Assembly: GCF_000317125.1 (NCBI RefSeq)
Contig: NC_019695.1
Coordinates: forward strand, 4,700,336 to 4,764,335
From: Chroococcidiopsis thermalis PCC 7203
GTDB lineage: Bacteria > Cyanobacteriota > Cyanobacteriia > Cyanobacteriales > Chroococcidiopsidaceae
Length of the DNA stretch: 64,000 nucleotides
Direction of reading: 5' to 3'
Shown here piece by piece: positions 19,330 through 28,483 of the stretch. Made by a program: the position numbers and the translations under genes. Positions within the stretch are counted from its first letter, which is position 1, and every line of letters begins with the position of its first letter. Under the pieces are notes generated by a model, which had not been told where the DNA came from, did not search any database, and saw only the letters and a list, made by a program, of their open reading frames with translations.

Positions 19330-19806
19330 ATGATTAAGTTTTTATATTTGGTTGCTACTGTTTTTTCTACTACAATGTCGATTCTATCTTTTCTTCAAAA
19401 TGTGTCAACAGCTCAAGAGTATCCAGGTTGCTTTATAATTGGTTCAGACGGCAAGATAGTTAGCCTTGACCCTCTATGCAAAAAGCGTAATGACGAGAAG
19501 AAATTAAGAATTGCAATGAAAGCCAACGAACTTTATCATCAGGGAATTGAATTAGGTCGTAAAGGATTTTATAAAGAAGCAATTTCTAATTATACTCAAG
19601 CGATCAAACTCAATCCTAACTTTGCAGAGGCTTATGTTTCTCGTGCTATCGTTCGCTATTTACTTGAGGACAAACATGGAGGAGTTGAAGATCTTCAGTC
19701 AGCTATTGATATCTACAGAACTCAAGGAAAATCAGAAATAGCTGATATACTTTTAGGGAGGTTGCAAGAGTTTCAAAGAGATATTCAAATGGGTGAAGAG
19801 TTATAA
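19330..19806 (+). CDS. Exported TPR protein with Cys-x15-Cys motif
   Basis: 158 aa. A signal peptide (about 1-29) is followed by CFIIGSDGKIVSLDPLC, the same cysteine-bounded motif as in the 129-aa protein at 9447. Two TPR units then cover about residues 60-130 (NYTQAIKLNPNFAEAYVSRA). It probably acts outside the cytoplasmic membrane as a protein-protein adaptor. The stop codon overlaps the GTG start of a second, near-identical TPR module lacking the signal peptide, so the pair looks like a tandem duplication. Confidence 0.75.
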   Translation: MIKFLYLVATVFSTTMSILSFLQNVSTAQEYPGCFIIGSDGKIVSLDPLCKKRNDEKKLRIAMKANELYHQGIELGRKGFYKEAISNYTQAIKLNPNFAEAYVSRAIVRYLLEDKHGGVEDLQSAIDIYRTQGKSEIADILLGRLQEFQRDIQMGEEL

Positions 19807-20158
19807 ATGGTTCCCCATACTTGAGAAAGATTGGCTGCAGCGTAACGAAGAGCAGAGATTAAGGATTGCCATGAAAGCTAACGAACTTTATCAACAAGGG
19901 CGCGATCGAGGTAGAAACGGACAATACAAAGAAGCATTTGACGATTTTACTCAAGCCATTAATCTCAATCCTGACTTTGCAGAAGCTTATATTTACCGTA
20001 GTCATGCTAGAACTTTAACAGGAGATAAACAGGGGGCAGTGACAGATTTCCAAAAAGCTATAGATATCTACAAAGCTAGAGGAAGAGCCGACATAGCTGA
20101 TATGCTTCTAACACCATTACAGGCGCTAAAAAATGAAATTGAATGGGGTGACGAATAA
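19793..20158 (+). CDS. TPR protein, truncated tandem duplicate
   Basis: 121 aa starting at GTG inside the last codons of the preceding gene (14-bp overlap, different frame). From residue 15 (LQRNEEQRLRIAMKANELY) it aligns along its length with residues 50-155 of its neighbour, down to the C-terminal GDE/GEE. It lacks the signal peptide and the cysteine motif. Either the second copy lost its 5' end and is translated by coupling, or a frameshift has split a longer four-TPR protein. As it stands it would be cytoplasmic. Confidence 0.6.
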   Translation: MKSYKWFPILEKDWLQRNEEQRLRIAMKANELYQQGRDRGRNGQYKEAFDDFTQAINLNPDFAEAYIYRSHARTLTGDKQGAVTDFQKAIDIYKARGRADIADMLLTPLQALKNEIEWGDE

Positions 20159-20172
20159 TCGCTAAATTTAGC

Positions 20173-21831
20173 CTAACTAGAGGTACTTAATACTGTTTCT
20201 GCCATCATATGCAACATCAAACCGTATTCCAATCCTTCTACAACTGCCTGATAGGAAGCTTCTAAAATATTGGGAGAAACGCCAACGGTCGTCCAACGCT
20301 GATGACCGTTTTTTGATTCTACTAAGACGCGGGTTTTTGCTGCCGTACCGCTGTGTCCGTCTAAAATTCTGACTTTATAATCGCTCAATTCAAACTGAGC
20401 AATTTGAGGATAAAAATTAACTAAAGCTTTTCTCAACGCCCTATCTAATGCTGCTACAGGACCATTTCCTTCAGCGGCTTCGAGAATATCTTGACCGTTA
20501 ACAGTCAGTTTAACAGTGGCGAGGGCATTAGTATTCGTTCGCCCTTCAACTAAATCGCAGTGAACTTGAAAGCCTTTAATTTCAAAAAAATGCTGTCGCT
20601 TACCTAAAGCCTCGCGCATGAGGAGATCGAAACTAGCTTCGGCAGCTTCAAATTGATAGCCTTCACTTTCTAATTCTTTCAATCGTTGCAGAATTTGCCG
20701 CGCTGTAGGGTTATGTTTATCTAATTCAATGCCAAAAGTACGGGCTTTAGCGACAACATTGCTAATTCCTGCTTGGTCAGAAATCACAATCCGGCGGCGG
20801 TTGCCGATTTGTTCTGGTTGGATGTGTTCGTAGGTGAGAGGATTGCGTTCCACAGCCGAGACGTGGATACCTCCCTTATGGGCAAAGGCAGAACGCCCCA
20901 CAAAAGGCGCGTGTTCGTCAGGGGCAAGGTTGACAACTTCGCTGACAAAACGACTAACTTCAGTTATTTGAGGCAGTTGCGCGTCAGCAAGGCATTGGTA
21001 GCCGAGTTTGAGCTGTAAGTTAGGGATGAGAGAACAGAGGTTTGCATTCCCGCAGCGTTCTCCATAGCCATTGATCGTCCCCTGCACCATCTTCGCCCCT
21101 TCCATCACAGCCGCGATCGCATTGGCGACAGCTGTATCGGAATCGTTGTGGGTGTGAATGCCTAAAAGGGGTGTGGGGTGTGGGGTGTGGGGTGTGGGGA
21201 ATTTTTGAATAAATAAGGCTACGTTGCGGACAATAGAACTAACTTCATGCGGGAGAGTCCCGCCGTTGGTGTCGCACAGGACAAGCCATTCTGCTCCAGA
21301 GGCGATCGCGGCTGCTAGCGTTTTTAAGGCATAATCGCGATTGTGTTGATAGCCATCAAACCAGTGTTCGGCATCGTAAATGACTCGTCGCCCTTGGCTG
21401 CGAAGGTAGGCAACTGTATCGCGAATCATCTCTAAATTTTCTTCCAGGCTGCACTTTAGCCCTTCTGTAACGTGGAGATCCCAAGATTTACCAAAAATTG
21501 TCACCCAACGAGTCCCAGCAGCCAAAATCGCTTGCAGGAGTGAATCTTCAGCCGCACTGACATGGGGACGACGGGTAGAACAAAAAGCAACGACTTCTGC
21601 TTGTTTGAGGGGTTCTTCCTTCAACTGCCAGAAGAATTGTACGTCTCTGGGATTTGCCCCAGGCCATCCACCTTCGATAAAGGGAACGCCCAATTGGTCG
21701 AGTTGGCGGGCAATGCGTAATTTATCCTCTAAGGATACAGACAAGCCTTCACGCTGCGTACCGTCGCGCAGGGTTGTATCGTAAATCCAGATCTGGTTTG
21801 GGTTGGAGGCGAGGGGTAATGCTTCGGTCAT
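20173..21831 (-). CDS. cimA: (R)-citramalate synthase
   Basis: 552 aa of the CimA/LeuA family. The catalytic HMGL-like domain has TTLRDGTQREG near residues 18-29, metal ligands GIHTHNDSD, and the C-terminal LeuA-type regulatory dimerisation domain from about residue 400. It condenses pyruvate and acetyl-CoA to citramalate, giving a threonine-independent route to isoleucine. ilvD, needed later in the same pathway, is at 25.5 kb. LeuA is excluded by the CimA-specific stretches GGWPGANPRD and VIYDAEHWFDGY. A heptamer DNA repeat adds the segment FPTPHTPHPTPL just before the metal-binding GIHTHND. Confidence 0.92.
   Translation of the reverse strand: MTEALPLASNPNQIWIYDTTLRDGTQREGLSVSLEDKLRIARQLDQLGVPFIEGGWPGANPRDVQFFWQLKEEPLKQAEVVAFCSTRRPHVSAAEDSLLQAILAAGTRWVTIFGKSWDLHVTEGLKCSLEENLEMIRDTVAYLRSQGRRVIYDAEHWFDGYQHNRDYALKTLAAAIASGAEWLVLCDTNGGTLPHEVSSIVRNVALFIQKFPTPHTPHPTPLLGIHTHNDSDTAVANAIAAVMEGAKMVQGTINGYGERCGNANLCSLIPNLQLKLGYQCLADAQLPQITEVSRFVSEVVNLAPDEHAPFVGRSAFAHKGGIHVSAVERNPLTYEHIQPEQIGNRRRIVISDQAGISNVVAKARTFGIELDKHNPTARQILQRLKELESEGYQFEAAEASFDLLMREALGKRQHFFEIKGFQVHCDLVEGRTNTNALATVKLTVNGQDILEAAEGNGPVAALDRALRKALVNFYPQIAQFELSDYKVRILDGHSGTAAKTRVLVESKNGHQRWTTVGVSPNILEASYQAVVEGLEYGLMLHMMAETVLSTSS
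21167..21200. repeat. GGGGTGT heptamer repeat inside cimA
   Basis: Four tandem GGGGTGT units plus a partial fifth. On the minus strand they encode PTPHTPHPTP immediately upstream of the catalytic histidine motif. Confidence 0.85.
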
Positions 21832-21898
21832 AGGGAAAGAACAAACACAGGAAAGCTCGAACTCTAGAAAGCGATATTCTGATTTTAGGTAGAACTAG

Positions 21899-22264
21899 AT
21901 GGTGGAGTCGCTAGCTAACATGGATATGGTAAAGGTAATTGCTCAAGGTAAAACAATTGAATGCGATCGCGGCGCTAACTTACGACAAGTCTTGCTTAAG
22001 CATGACATTGAGTTGTACAACGGTGGCGCTAAAGTTATCAATTGTCACGGTATTGGCAGTTGCGGTACTTGTGCGGTGTTAGTCGAAGGCGAAGTTTCCG
22101 AACCAAATTGGCAAGATAAAACCCGTCGCTCCCTTCCTCCCCATTCTCCCACGCGCAACCTAAGGTTAGCGTGCCAGACAAAAGTTTTAGGTGATGTAAA
22201 GGTAACAAAATTTGACGGCTTCTGGGGACAAGGTACGGAAATTGTGTGGAATTCGGAATTATAG
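21899..22264 (+). CDS. 2Fe-2S ferredoxin
   Basis: 121 aa. Cluster ligands are visible as NCHGIGSCGTC (C-x5-C-x2-C, about residues 56-66) and a fourth Cys in RLACQT (about 98). It resembles plant-type ferredoxins of the group with C-x5-C spacing rather than PetF (C-x4-C). The electron partner is unknown. The start ATG at 21899 gives an eight-residue extension ahead of a second ATG (MDMVKVIAQG), which may be the real start. It is oriented toward the thiamine operon, but the riboswitch between them separates the transcripts. Confidence 0.85.
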   Translation: MVESLANMDMVKVIAQGKTIECDRGANLRQVLLKHDIELYNGGAKVINCHGIGSCGTCAVLVEGEVSEPNWQDKTRRSLPPHSPTRNLRLACQTKVLGDVKVTKFDGFWGQGTEIVWNSEL

Positions 22265-22407
22265 AAAGTGAAAGCTGAGGGGTTTATTGATGGAGATGAT
22301 CTGCGTTTTTCCTGTCGATGTGTTATGTAGCGAACTACTATGACAATAGGGATAACATGAGAAGCTATGCACATTTTCCGCTTATCCGCGTGCTAGGATA
22401 GTCAACC

Positions 22408-22488
22408 ATAGCTAGGGGTGTCTGGGGAACCAGGCTGAGATAGTCCCTTAGAACCTGAGACTGGGTAATACCAGCGGAGGGAAGCTGT
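22408..22488 (+). promoter_or_regulatory. TPP riboswitch (THI element)
   Basis: The conserved THI-box blocks are present in order: GGGGTGTC, CTGAGATAGTCCC, GAACCTGA, CTGGGTAATACCAGCG and GGAGGGAAGCT. P1 pairs ATAGCT (22408-22413) with AGCTGT (22483-22488). It sits about 105 bp before the thiO-thiG start, so thiamine diphosphate should shut down expression. The downstream leader can mask initiation. The 3' part of the leader consists of heptamer repeats up to the start codon. Confidence 0.95.
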
Positions 22489-22576
22489 TTATGAGAACTC
22501 GAGATATATACAGAATGGCTGGCGAAGCATTGCAGGTAAAAGCGATCGCTCAATTTCTCGCCTCTTGCCTAACTCA

Positions 22577-22604
22577 CAAATGACAAATGACAAATGACAA
22601 ATGA
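22577..22604. repeat. ACAAATG heptamers around the thiO-thiG start
   Basis: Four ACAAATG units place an ATG every 7 bp, so successive ATGs fall in different frames. Only the ATG at 22594 is in frame with ThiO. Confidence 0.8.
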
Positions 22605-24681
22605 CATTTTAATTATTGGTGGCGGGGTCGTTGGTTTGGCGATCGCCGTTGAGTTAAGATTGCGCGGTGCATCTGTCACTTTACTCTGTCGCGATTTTCA
22701 TGCTGCGGCAAGTCATGCAGCGGCGGGAATGCTAGCGCCTCAAGCCGAGCAAATCCCTCCAGGGGCAATGTTAGATCTGTGTTTGCGATCGCGATCTCTC
22801 TACCCCGAATGGACGCGCAAGCTAGAAGAAATTAGCGGTAAGCCAACAGGTTACTGGGCTTGCGGCATTCTCGCGCCTGTTTATGAAGATGTAGGGGCGC
22901 GCGGCTGTGCGCCCCTACAAGAAAATAATTCTTCCCCCGCTTACTATCTCGATAAAGAGGCAATCCACCTCTATCAACCAGGATTGAGCGAAGCAGTTGA
23001 GGGCGGTTGGTGGTATCCCGAAGATGCTCAAGTCGATAATCGGGCTTTGAGTTTGGCTTTATGGTCGGCAGCAGAATCTTTGGGCGTAGATTTGCACGAT
23101 GGAATTGCTGTTGAAGGCATTTTACAGCATCAAGGGCGAGTTATTGGCGTTCAGACTGCCAGTGGCAACTTCTCAGCCGATCGCTATATCCTGGCATCTG
23201 GTGCTTGGTCGTCAGAGTTGTTACCCTTACCCGTGCGCCCGAAAAAAGGGCAAATGTTATCGGTACAAATACCAGATAGCGATCGCGCTGATGCGATGCT
23301 CCAGCGGGTTTTGTATGCCCCAGATGTCTACATCGTACCGCGCCGCGAACGCCGCATTATTATTGGTGCTACCAGTGAAGATGTAGGATTTACCCCTTAC
23401 AATACTCCAGCGGGAATTCAAGCTTTACTGCAACGAGCTATTCGGATCTATCCCCAGTTACAAGATTATCCAATTCGCGAATTTTGGTGGGGTTTTCGTC
23501 CTGCGACTCCTGACGAACTACCCATTTTAGGAAACAGCCCTTGCTCGAATCTTACCTTAGCCACTGGTCACTATCGCAACGGCATCCTCCTCGCACCCAT
23601 CACTGCCAAGTTAATTGCTGACTTATGGGAACAAAAATTAGATCCTTTGCTAGAGAGTTTTAGTTATTTGCGGTTTATGAGAGGGAGTTGGGAGTCGGGA
23701 GTCGGGAGTCGGGGAAGGGGGACAGGGGAGACAAGGGAGACAGGGAGGACAGGGGGGACAAGGGAGACAAGAAAGAATCATTACCAATTACCAACTACCA
23801 ACTACCAATTACCAATTACCAATTACCAATTACCAATTACCAACACTTCACAAATGCAAACCTTAGATCTATCACAGCAACAATCCCTCGATCGCCCTTT
23901 AGTTATTGCCGATCGCACTTTTTCTTCCCGTTTGATGACTGGTACTGGTAAGTATCGCAACGTAGAAGAGATGCAGCAAAGCGTGGTTGCTAGCGGTTGT
24001 CAAATTGTCACCGTTGCTGTGCGACGAGTGCAAACAAAAGCACCTGGACATGAAAATTTAGCCGAGGCTTTGGATTGGACAAAGCTGTGGATGTTACCCA
24101 ATACTGCTGGTTGTCAGACGGCGGAAGAAGCAATTCGCGTTGCTCGTTTGGGGCGCGAAATGGCGAAGGTTTTAGGACAAGAAGATAACAATTTTGTCAA
24201 GTTAGAAGTGATTCCCGATCCAAAATATTTGCTGCCCGATCCGATTGGAACTTTACAAGCAGCAGAACAATTGGTGAAGGAAGGTTTCGCTGTATTACCT
24301 TACATCAATGCCGATCCAATGCTGGCGAAACGGTTGGAGGAAGTCGGCTGCGTGACTGTGATGCCTTTGGCTTCTCCAATTGGTTCTGGACAAGGATTGA
24401 AAACAACGGCAAATATTCAAATCATCATTGAAAATGCTGGCGTACCAGTGGTGGTAGATGCGGGAATTGGCACGCCTAGCGAAGCCGCGCAAGCAATGGA
24501 GTTGGGGGCAGATGCTTTACTGATTAACACGGCGATCGCCCAAGCTAAGAACCCTCCTGCTATGGCACGCGGTATGAAACTAGCCACCGAAGCCGGACGA
24601 CTCGCCTACCTCGCCGGACGAATACCAATCAAAGATTACGCGATCGCTAGTTCCCCTCTCAGCGGCACTGTCACGAGCTAA
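22594..24681 (+). CDS. thiO-thiG: Bifunctional glycine oxidase / thiazole synthase (ThiO-ThiG fusion)
   Basis: 695 aa. Residues 1 to about 362 are the FAD-dependent glycine oxidase ThiO ([10 protein letters not shown] near the start, [13 protein letters not shown] late), which makes dehydroglycine. Residues 421-695 are ThiG ([11 protein letters not shown] with the imine-forming Lys, [13 protein letters not shown]), which builds the thiazole phosphate from DXP, dehydroglycine and ThiS thiocarboxylate. The fusion is known in cyanobacteria. The linker (about 363-420) is translated heptamer repeat, including NYQLPIT peptides. A palindrome adds VGARGCAPL within ThiO. ThiG begins with its own ATG (23854). 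It is controlled by the TPP riboswitch. Confidence 0.95.
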   Translation: MTNDILIIGGGVVGLAIAVELRLRGASVTLLCRDFHAAASHAAAGMLAPQAEQIPPGAMLDLCLRSRSLYPEWTRKLEEISGKPTGYWACGILAPVYEDVGARGCAPLQENNSSPAYYLDKEAIHLYQPGLSEAVEGGWWYPEDAQVDNRALSLALWSAAESLGVDLHDGIAVEGILQHQGRVIGVQTASGNFSADRYILASGAWSSELLPLPVRPKKGQMLSVQIPDSDRADAMLQRVLYAPDVYIVPRRERRIIIGATSEDVGFTPYNTPAGIQALLQRAIRIYPQLQDYPIREFWWGFRPATPDELPILGNSPCSNLTLATGHYRNGILLAPITAKLIADLWEQKLDPLLESFSYLRFMRGSWESGVGSRGRGTGETRETGRTGGTRETRKNHYQLPTTNYQLPITNYQLPITNTSQMQTLDLSQQQSLDRPLVIADRTFSSRLMTGTGKYRNVEEMQQSVVASGCQIVTVAVRRVQTKAPGHENLAEALDWTKLWMLPNTAGCQTAEEAIRVARLGREMAKVLGQEDNNFVKLEVIPDPKYLLPDPIGTLQAAEQLVKEGFAVLPYINADPMLAKRLEEVGCVTVMPLASPIGSGQGLKTTANIQIIIENAGVPVVVDAGIGTPSEAAQAMELGADALLINTAIAQAKNPPAMARGMKLATEAGRLAYLAGRIPIKDYAIASSPLSGTVTS
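22891..22918. repeat. GTAGGGGCGC palindrome inside thiO
   Basis: The arms GTAGGGGCGC and GCGCCCCTAC surround an 8-nt centre. It is translated in frame as VGARGCAPL and belongs to the same family as the intergenic copies at 17405, 24704 and 37169. Confidence 0.85.
23686..23844. repeat. Heptamer repeat array forming the ThiO-ThiG linker
   Basis: Blocks of GGAGTCG, GACAGGGGA/GACAAGGGA and finally ACCAATT/ACCAACT units run for about 160 bp. They keep the reading frame open and join the two enzyme domains. Confidence 0.9.
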
Positions 24682-24703
24682 AGCGGCTGTTTCCCCGACT
24701 CCT

Positions 24704-24731
24704 GTACGGGCGCACGGCTGTGCGCCCCTAC
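24704..24731. repeat. GTAGGGGCGCAC palindrome, intergenic copy after thiG
   Basis: The arms are GTACGGGCGCAC and GTGCGCCCCTAC. It lies 22 bp past the thiG stop and could fold as a terminator, although only a weak T-tract follows. Confidence 0.75.
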
Positions 24732-24826
24732 TCCCGCATATGTAAATTTTCTTAACTAAAGTAGGAGAGTATTTCTACCATTTTTTGTTACAGTTAAGCA
24801 AAGCAAAAATAGAAAGGACTTGATTC

Positions 24827-25006
24827 ATGCCCTATACCACCGAAGAAGGCGGTCGTTTAAATAACTTTGCTGTAGAACCCAAAGTTTACACGGCAGAACC
24901 ACCAAGCAGTACTCAGAAGCGTAACTATATTATTGGTGGCGTTGCAGGTGCATTTTTGGTTGTGGCTTTAGTATTCGTTGCTGTGGCGGTCTCTAGCGCC
25001 AGTTAA
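24827..25006 (+). CDS. psb34: Photosystem II assembly protein Psb34 (ssl1498 family)
   Basis: A 59-aa single-pass thylakoid protein found by reading the gap between thiG and ilvD. The N-terminus MPYTTEEGGRLNNFAVEPKV with EGGRLNNFA, followed by RNYIIGG and one C-terminal helix (about 35-55), matches Psb34, also annotated as ssl1498 or high-light-inducible-like protein. Psb34 binds PSII intermediates during assembly at the CP47 side. The start ATG is preceded by AAAGGACTTGATTC, with AGGA at good spacing. The gene is monocistronic. Confidence 0.92.
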   Translation: MPYTTEEGGRLNNFAVEPKVYTAEPPSSTQKRNYIIGGVAGAFLVVALVFVAVAVSSAS

Positions 25007-25515
25007 TATTAAGAGTTTTTGACAATTTAACCATTAGTTTTTCGCCAAATACCCGACGATTGCGATCGCACCTACTATACAAGGTGAGAGAGCTAAGCAG
25101 TAAAGAAGTATTTGGGCGAAATTTTTGTTTTTGGTTCCAGTATAGCAGAAACCAAACCTCAACTAAATTACTGCCAACAGCTAGCAAGCAGTATTTAAAA
25201 TTTATTTATAGCTACTTCAAAGACTGAGGACTGTAGTGCGATCGCTGCTTTTTTACCACTAGTTCAGTCAACAATCGCTGTTAATGTCAATTCAAGCAGG
25301 CAAACTTTTTGCCTTGCCATTTAACTCACTATCCTTGTCGAGAGGAAGAAATTTAGTTAAATTTCCGCTCTCGACATTACTATTATGTAACTTTGCTGTG
25401 AATATCAGTATCTGTCTGCGGCATGATTAAATCGTAAGAAGTTCTGTTACCAAGTCCAATCTTTTTTGCGACAATACAAACTCTGCCCCTACGATCGCAT
25501 CCCCAAGGATAGAAA
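25007..25515. other. Long gap before ilvD
   Basis: 509 bp with no supported gene. It includes a strong hairpin at 25337-25375 and presumably the ilvD promoter and leader. A minus-strand frame here has no coding character or recognisable product. Nothing else stands out. Confidence 0.5.
25337..25375. promoter_or_regulatory. Stem-loop in the ilvD upstream region
   Basis: GTCGAGAG pairs perfectly with CTCTCGAC, and an inner AAATTT/AAATTT stem lies between them. It sits 141 bp before the ilvD start. There is no T-run, so a leader structure, small RNA or operator is as likely as a terminator. Confidence 0.45.
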
Positions 25516-27201
25516 ATGTCGGACAACCTCAGAAGTCAAGTCGTTACCCAAGGCGTACAGCGATCGCCTAACCGCGCTATGTTACGGGCTGTCGGTTTTG
25601 GCGATGCAGATTTTACTAAACCCATCGTTGGTATTTCTAACAGTTACAGTACCATCACTCCCTGCAACATGGGAATTAACGAGCTTGCCCAACGTGCTGT
25701 AGCCGGAGTGCGAAACTCTGGGGGAATGCCGCAAATGTTCGGTACGATTACCATCAGCGACGGCATTTCGATGGGAACGGAAGGGATGAAATATTCCCTC
25801 GTATCGCGGGAAGTAATTGCCGATTCAATTGAAACTGTCTGTAACGGACAGAGTATGGATGGAGTCTTAGCGATCGGCGGTTGCGATAAGAACATGCCAG
25901 GGGCGATGATTGCTATGGCGCGGATGAATATCCCAGCAATATTTGTCTATGGTGGAACAATTAAACCCGGAAACTACAACGGTAAAGATTTAACAGTTGT
26001 CAGTGCATTTGAAGCTGTAGGACAATACAGTGCTGGCAAAATTGACGAAACAGAATTAATCGAAGTCGAACGCCGTGCTTGTCCTGGGGCTGGTTCCTGT
26101 GGTGGAATGTATACGGCAAATACAATGTCTTCTGCGTTTGAAGCAATGGGGATGAGCTTGCCCTATTCTTCCACAATGGCAGCGGAGGATGCAGAAAAAG
26201 CCGAAAGTACGGAAAAATCAGCTTTTGTTTTAGTTGAAGCCATTCGCAAACAACTTTTACCCCGTCAAATTCTCACTCGTAAGGCGTTTGAAAATGCGAT
26301 CGCGACGATCATGGCTGTGGGTGGTTCTACCAATTCTGTTTTACACCTGCTGGCGATCGCCCATTCAATAGGAGTAGAACTCACTCTAGATGATTTTGAA
26401 ACTATTCGCGCCCGCGTTCCAGTCCTATGCGATCTCAAGCCGAGTGGTAGATATGTAGCAACAGACTTACACAAAGTCGGCGGGATTCCCCAAGTGATGA
26501 AAATGTTGCTCGTACATGGTTTATTACATGGCGATGCGTTGACAATTACCGGACAAACCATTGCTGAAGTTTTAGCTGATGTCCCCGATACTCCACCTGC
26601 AAACCAAGATGTGATTCGTCCTTGGGAAAATCCCCTTTATGCTGAAGGACACTTAGCTATTTTGAAGGGAAATTTGGCTACAGAAGGTTCGGTGGCAAAA
26701 ATTACAGGGGTGAAGCTACCAAAAATTTCGGGTCCAGCGCGGGTATTTGAATCCGAGGAAGCCTGTCTAGCGGCAATTTTGGCAAAACAGATCCAAGCAG
26801 GTGATGTCATCGTCGTGCGCTACGAGGGACCTAAAGGTGGTCCTGGAATGCGAGAAATGCTAGCCCCTACTTCGGCAATTATCGGCGCTGGCTTAGGAGA
26901 TTCGGTGGGATTAATCACTGACGGGCGTTTCTCAGGTGGAACATACGGTATGGTCGTCGGTCACGTCGCCCCAGAAGCCGCTGTAGGAGGTGCGATCGCC
27001 CTGGTGCAAGAGGGGGATACAATTACCATCGACGCTCGTTCCCGTAGCTTACACCTGCACGTATCGGATGAAGAATTAGCCCAACGTCGCGCTAGCTGGA
27101 AACCCCGCCCGCCACGGTATACTACAGGCGTGTTAGCAAAGTATGCCAAGTTGGTATCTTCTAGCAGTCTCGGTGCTGTGACGGATCTGGGTCTGGGTTG
27201 A
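25516..27201 (+). CDS. ilvD: Dihydroxy-acid dehydratase
   Basis: 561 aa, full length for the IlvD/Edd family. It dehydrates 2,3-dihydroxy-3-isovalerate and the isoleucine analogue in branched-chain amino acid synthesis, using an Fe-S cluster. Cluster cysteines appear as GGCDKNMPG (about 121) and [16 protein letters not shown] (about 194). The C-terminal [15 protein letters not shown] and PEAAVGGAI blocks are typical. AAGGATAG lies at the right distance before the ATG. With cimA in this window it supports isoleucine supply through citramalate. Confidence 0.97.
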   Translation: MSDNLRSQVVTQGVQRSPNRAMLRAVGFGDADFTKPIVGISNSYSTITPCNMGINELAQRAVAGVRNSGGMPQMFGTITISDGISMGTEGMKYSLVSREVIADSIETVCNGQSMDGVLAIGGCDKNMPGAMIAMARMNIPAIFVYGGTIKPGNYNGKDLTVVSAFEAVGQYSAGKIDETELIEVERRACPGAGSCGGMYTANTMSSAFEAMGMSLPYSSTMAAEDAEKAESTEKSAFVLVEAIRKQLLPRQILTRKAFENAIATIMAVGGSTNSVLHLLAIAHSIGVELTLDDFETIRARVPVLCDLKPSGRYVATDLHKVGGIPQVMKMLLVHGLLHGDALTITGQTIAEVLADVPDTPPANQDVIRPWENPLYAEGHLAILKGNLATEGSVAKITGVKLPKISGPARVFESEEACLAAILAKQIQAGDVIVVRYEGPKGGPGMREMLAPTSAIIGAGLGDSVGLITDGRFSGGTYGMVVGHVAPEAAVGGAIALVQEGDTITIDARSRSLHLHVSDEELAQRRASWKPRPPRYTTGVLAKYAKLVSSSSLGAVTDLGLG

Positions 27202-27242
27202 TATCGAAGCGAATTCTTAAAGCGGATGGCAGAGGACAAAAC

Positions 27243-27887
27243 CTACGATCGCGAAATGATTACTTGAACTCTGCGATTTGTCCGCTGTCCTTCTAGATTG
27301 TCCGAACCGTCTGGATTCACATTTGGTGCGGCAGGTTGGCTCTCGCCATAGCCTTTAGTCCGCAAGCGTTCGGACTCTATGCCTTCCTTGCTAGCAAGCC
27401 ACTGGGCGATCGCAGCAGCGCGACGCTGGGATAGCTTCATGTTATACACATCGCTGCCTTTCGAGTCTGTATAACCGTTGACCTGCACCATAACACTACC
27501 GGATTGTTGAATCAGGCGAGCTAACTTCTCTAACCTTGGAACAGCATCGGGACGAATATTAGCTTTGTCAAAATCAAACAGCACATCAGCTGGCAGATCG
27601 ATAATTGTTTCCGACTCTGTAATACGACCATCCAAGTCAGCAACCAGTCCTTCCAGATCGCTAACATCACCTGTTAATTGACTACCGGAATCCGGAAAAG
27701 ATGAGGCGCGTTCTCGTTCCTGCTTCAACGGCTCCGGTTGTACTTGCGCAGTAGCAAACTGCTGTACTTGTTTCGGATTAACTGACTCAGCAGTAGAAGC
27801 ATCACGAGATTTCTCGATCGGCTCATTGCAACTTGCCAACATCATCGCAGAAACGCTGAAAGCCGCTTGGAGGAGAACGTATTTCAT
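27243..27887 (-). CDS. OmpA-family lipoprotein
   Basis: 214 aa. A lipoprotein signal peptide ends in the lipobox LASC (Cys19). A variable region is followed by an OmpA C-terminal peptidoglycan-binding domain (about 95-212) with LFDFDKANIRPDA, VNGYTDSKGSDVYN, LSQRRAAAIAQWL and NRRVQVII. It should anchor an envelope layer to peptidoglycan. It is translationally coupled to the upstream gene by an ATGA overlap, so the two proteins probably work together. Resemblance to the DotU/IcmF-type OmpA of secretion systems is not evident. Confidence 0.88.
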   Translation of the reverse strand: MKYVLLQAAFSVSAMMLASCNEPIEKSRDASTAESVNPKQVQQFATAQVQPEPLKQERERASSFPDSGSQLTGDVSDLEGLVADLDGRITESETIIDLPADVLFDFDKANIRPDAVPRLEKLARLIQQSGSVMVQVNGYTDSKGSDVYNMKLSQRRAAAIAQWLASKEGIESERLRTKGYGESQPAAPNVNPDGSDNLEGQRTNRRVQVIISRS

Positions 27888-28483
27888 GGTCGTACCGATA
27901 TACCGTCGTAAGGACCTACATCGGGAATGTTAATCGAAATAGTCTTTGTTCCGGCAGGCGGTGCAGGAAACTTAAACCACGCCACCTTAGACTTTTCGAC
28001 GCTAGAAAAATTTCCCAAATCCACGATTGTTTTGTCCCTCTTTCCCAACGGCGATGCCAAGTATTGACCGGATTCATCTTTAAGCACGCCATAGCGTTTT
28101 GCTGTCGCATCATCAATATAGCTAACTTGCTGAATCGGCATCTCGACATTGCGGGTGTATGCACTGGTTGGGTTGCGATAGAGCAGTTCGACAGTGAGAA
28201 TTTTTCCAGTGATGCCAGCACGCACGAGGTCAACTTCTAAACCCCCTGGTCCCGATCGCGTCTGGATCGGTTTAGGCTTCGAGTCCTTACTAAGCGTTAT
28301 TAACAATGTTTTAGCTGACGCTGAAGTTATACTTGCAAGCTGGACACCTGTAGAATTTTCTGGCTCTTGAGCAGCCGCAACACTCGGCTGAGTTGCTCGT
28401 GCGTTCAAAGTATCTATTTGACACCCACAAATACTAGTAGAGAATATTAGGCAAGAGACTGAAATAACCTTGCATGTTTTCAT
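27884..28483 (-). CDS. Putative lipoprotein, unknown function
   Basis: 199 aa with a signal sequence and lipobox-like SICGC near residues 17-21. The mature part is beta-rich, with VELLYRNPTSAYTRNVEMPIQQVSYID-type strands. It looks like a small immunoglobulin-like envelope domain, but I do not recognise a family. Its stop overlaps the ATG of the OmpA-family gene (ATGA), indicating one operon and coupled translation. It probably sits in the periplasm beside the OmpA protein. Confidence 0.7.
   Translation of the reverse strand: MKTCKVISVSCLIFSTSICGCQIDTLNARATQPSVAAAQEPENSTGVQLASITSASAKTLLITLSKDSKPKPIQTRSGPGGLEVDLVRAGITGKILTVELLYRNPTSAYTRNVEMPIQQVSYIDDATAKRYGVLKDESGQYLASPLGKRDKTIVDLGNFSSVEKSKVAWFKFPAPPAGTKTISINIPDVGPYDGISVRP

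Noticed and set aside
22045-22374. 109-aa minus-strand ORF over the ferredoxin gene
   Set aside because: Antisense shadow of a gene with clear Cys ligands.
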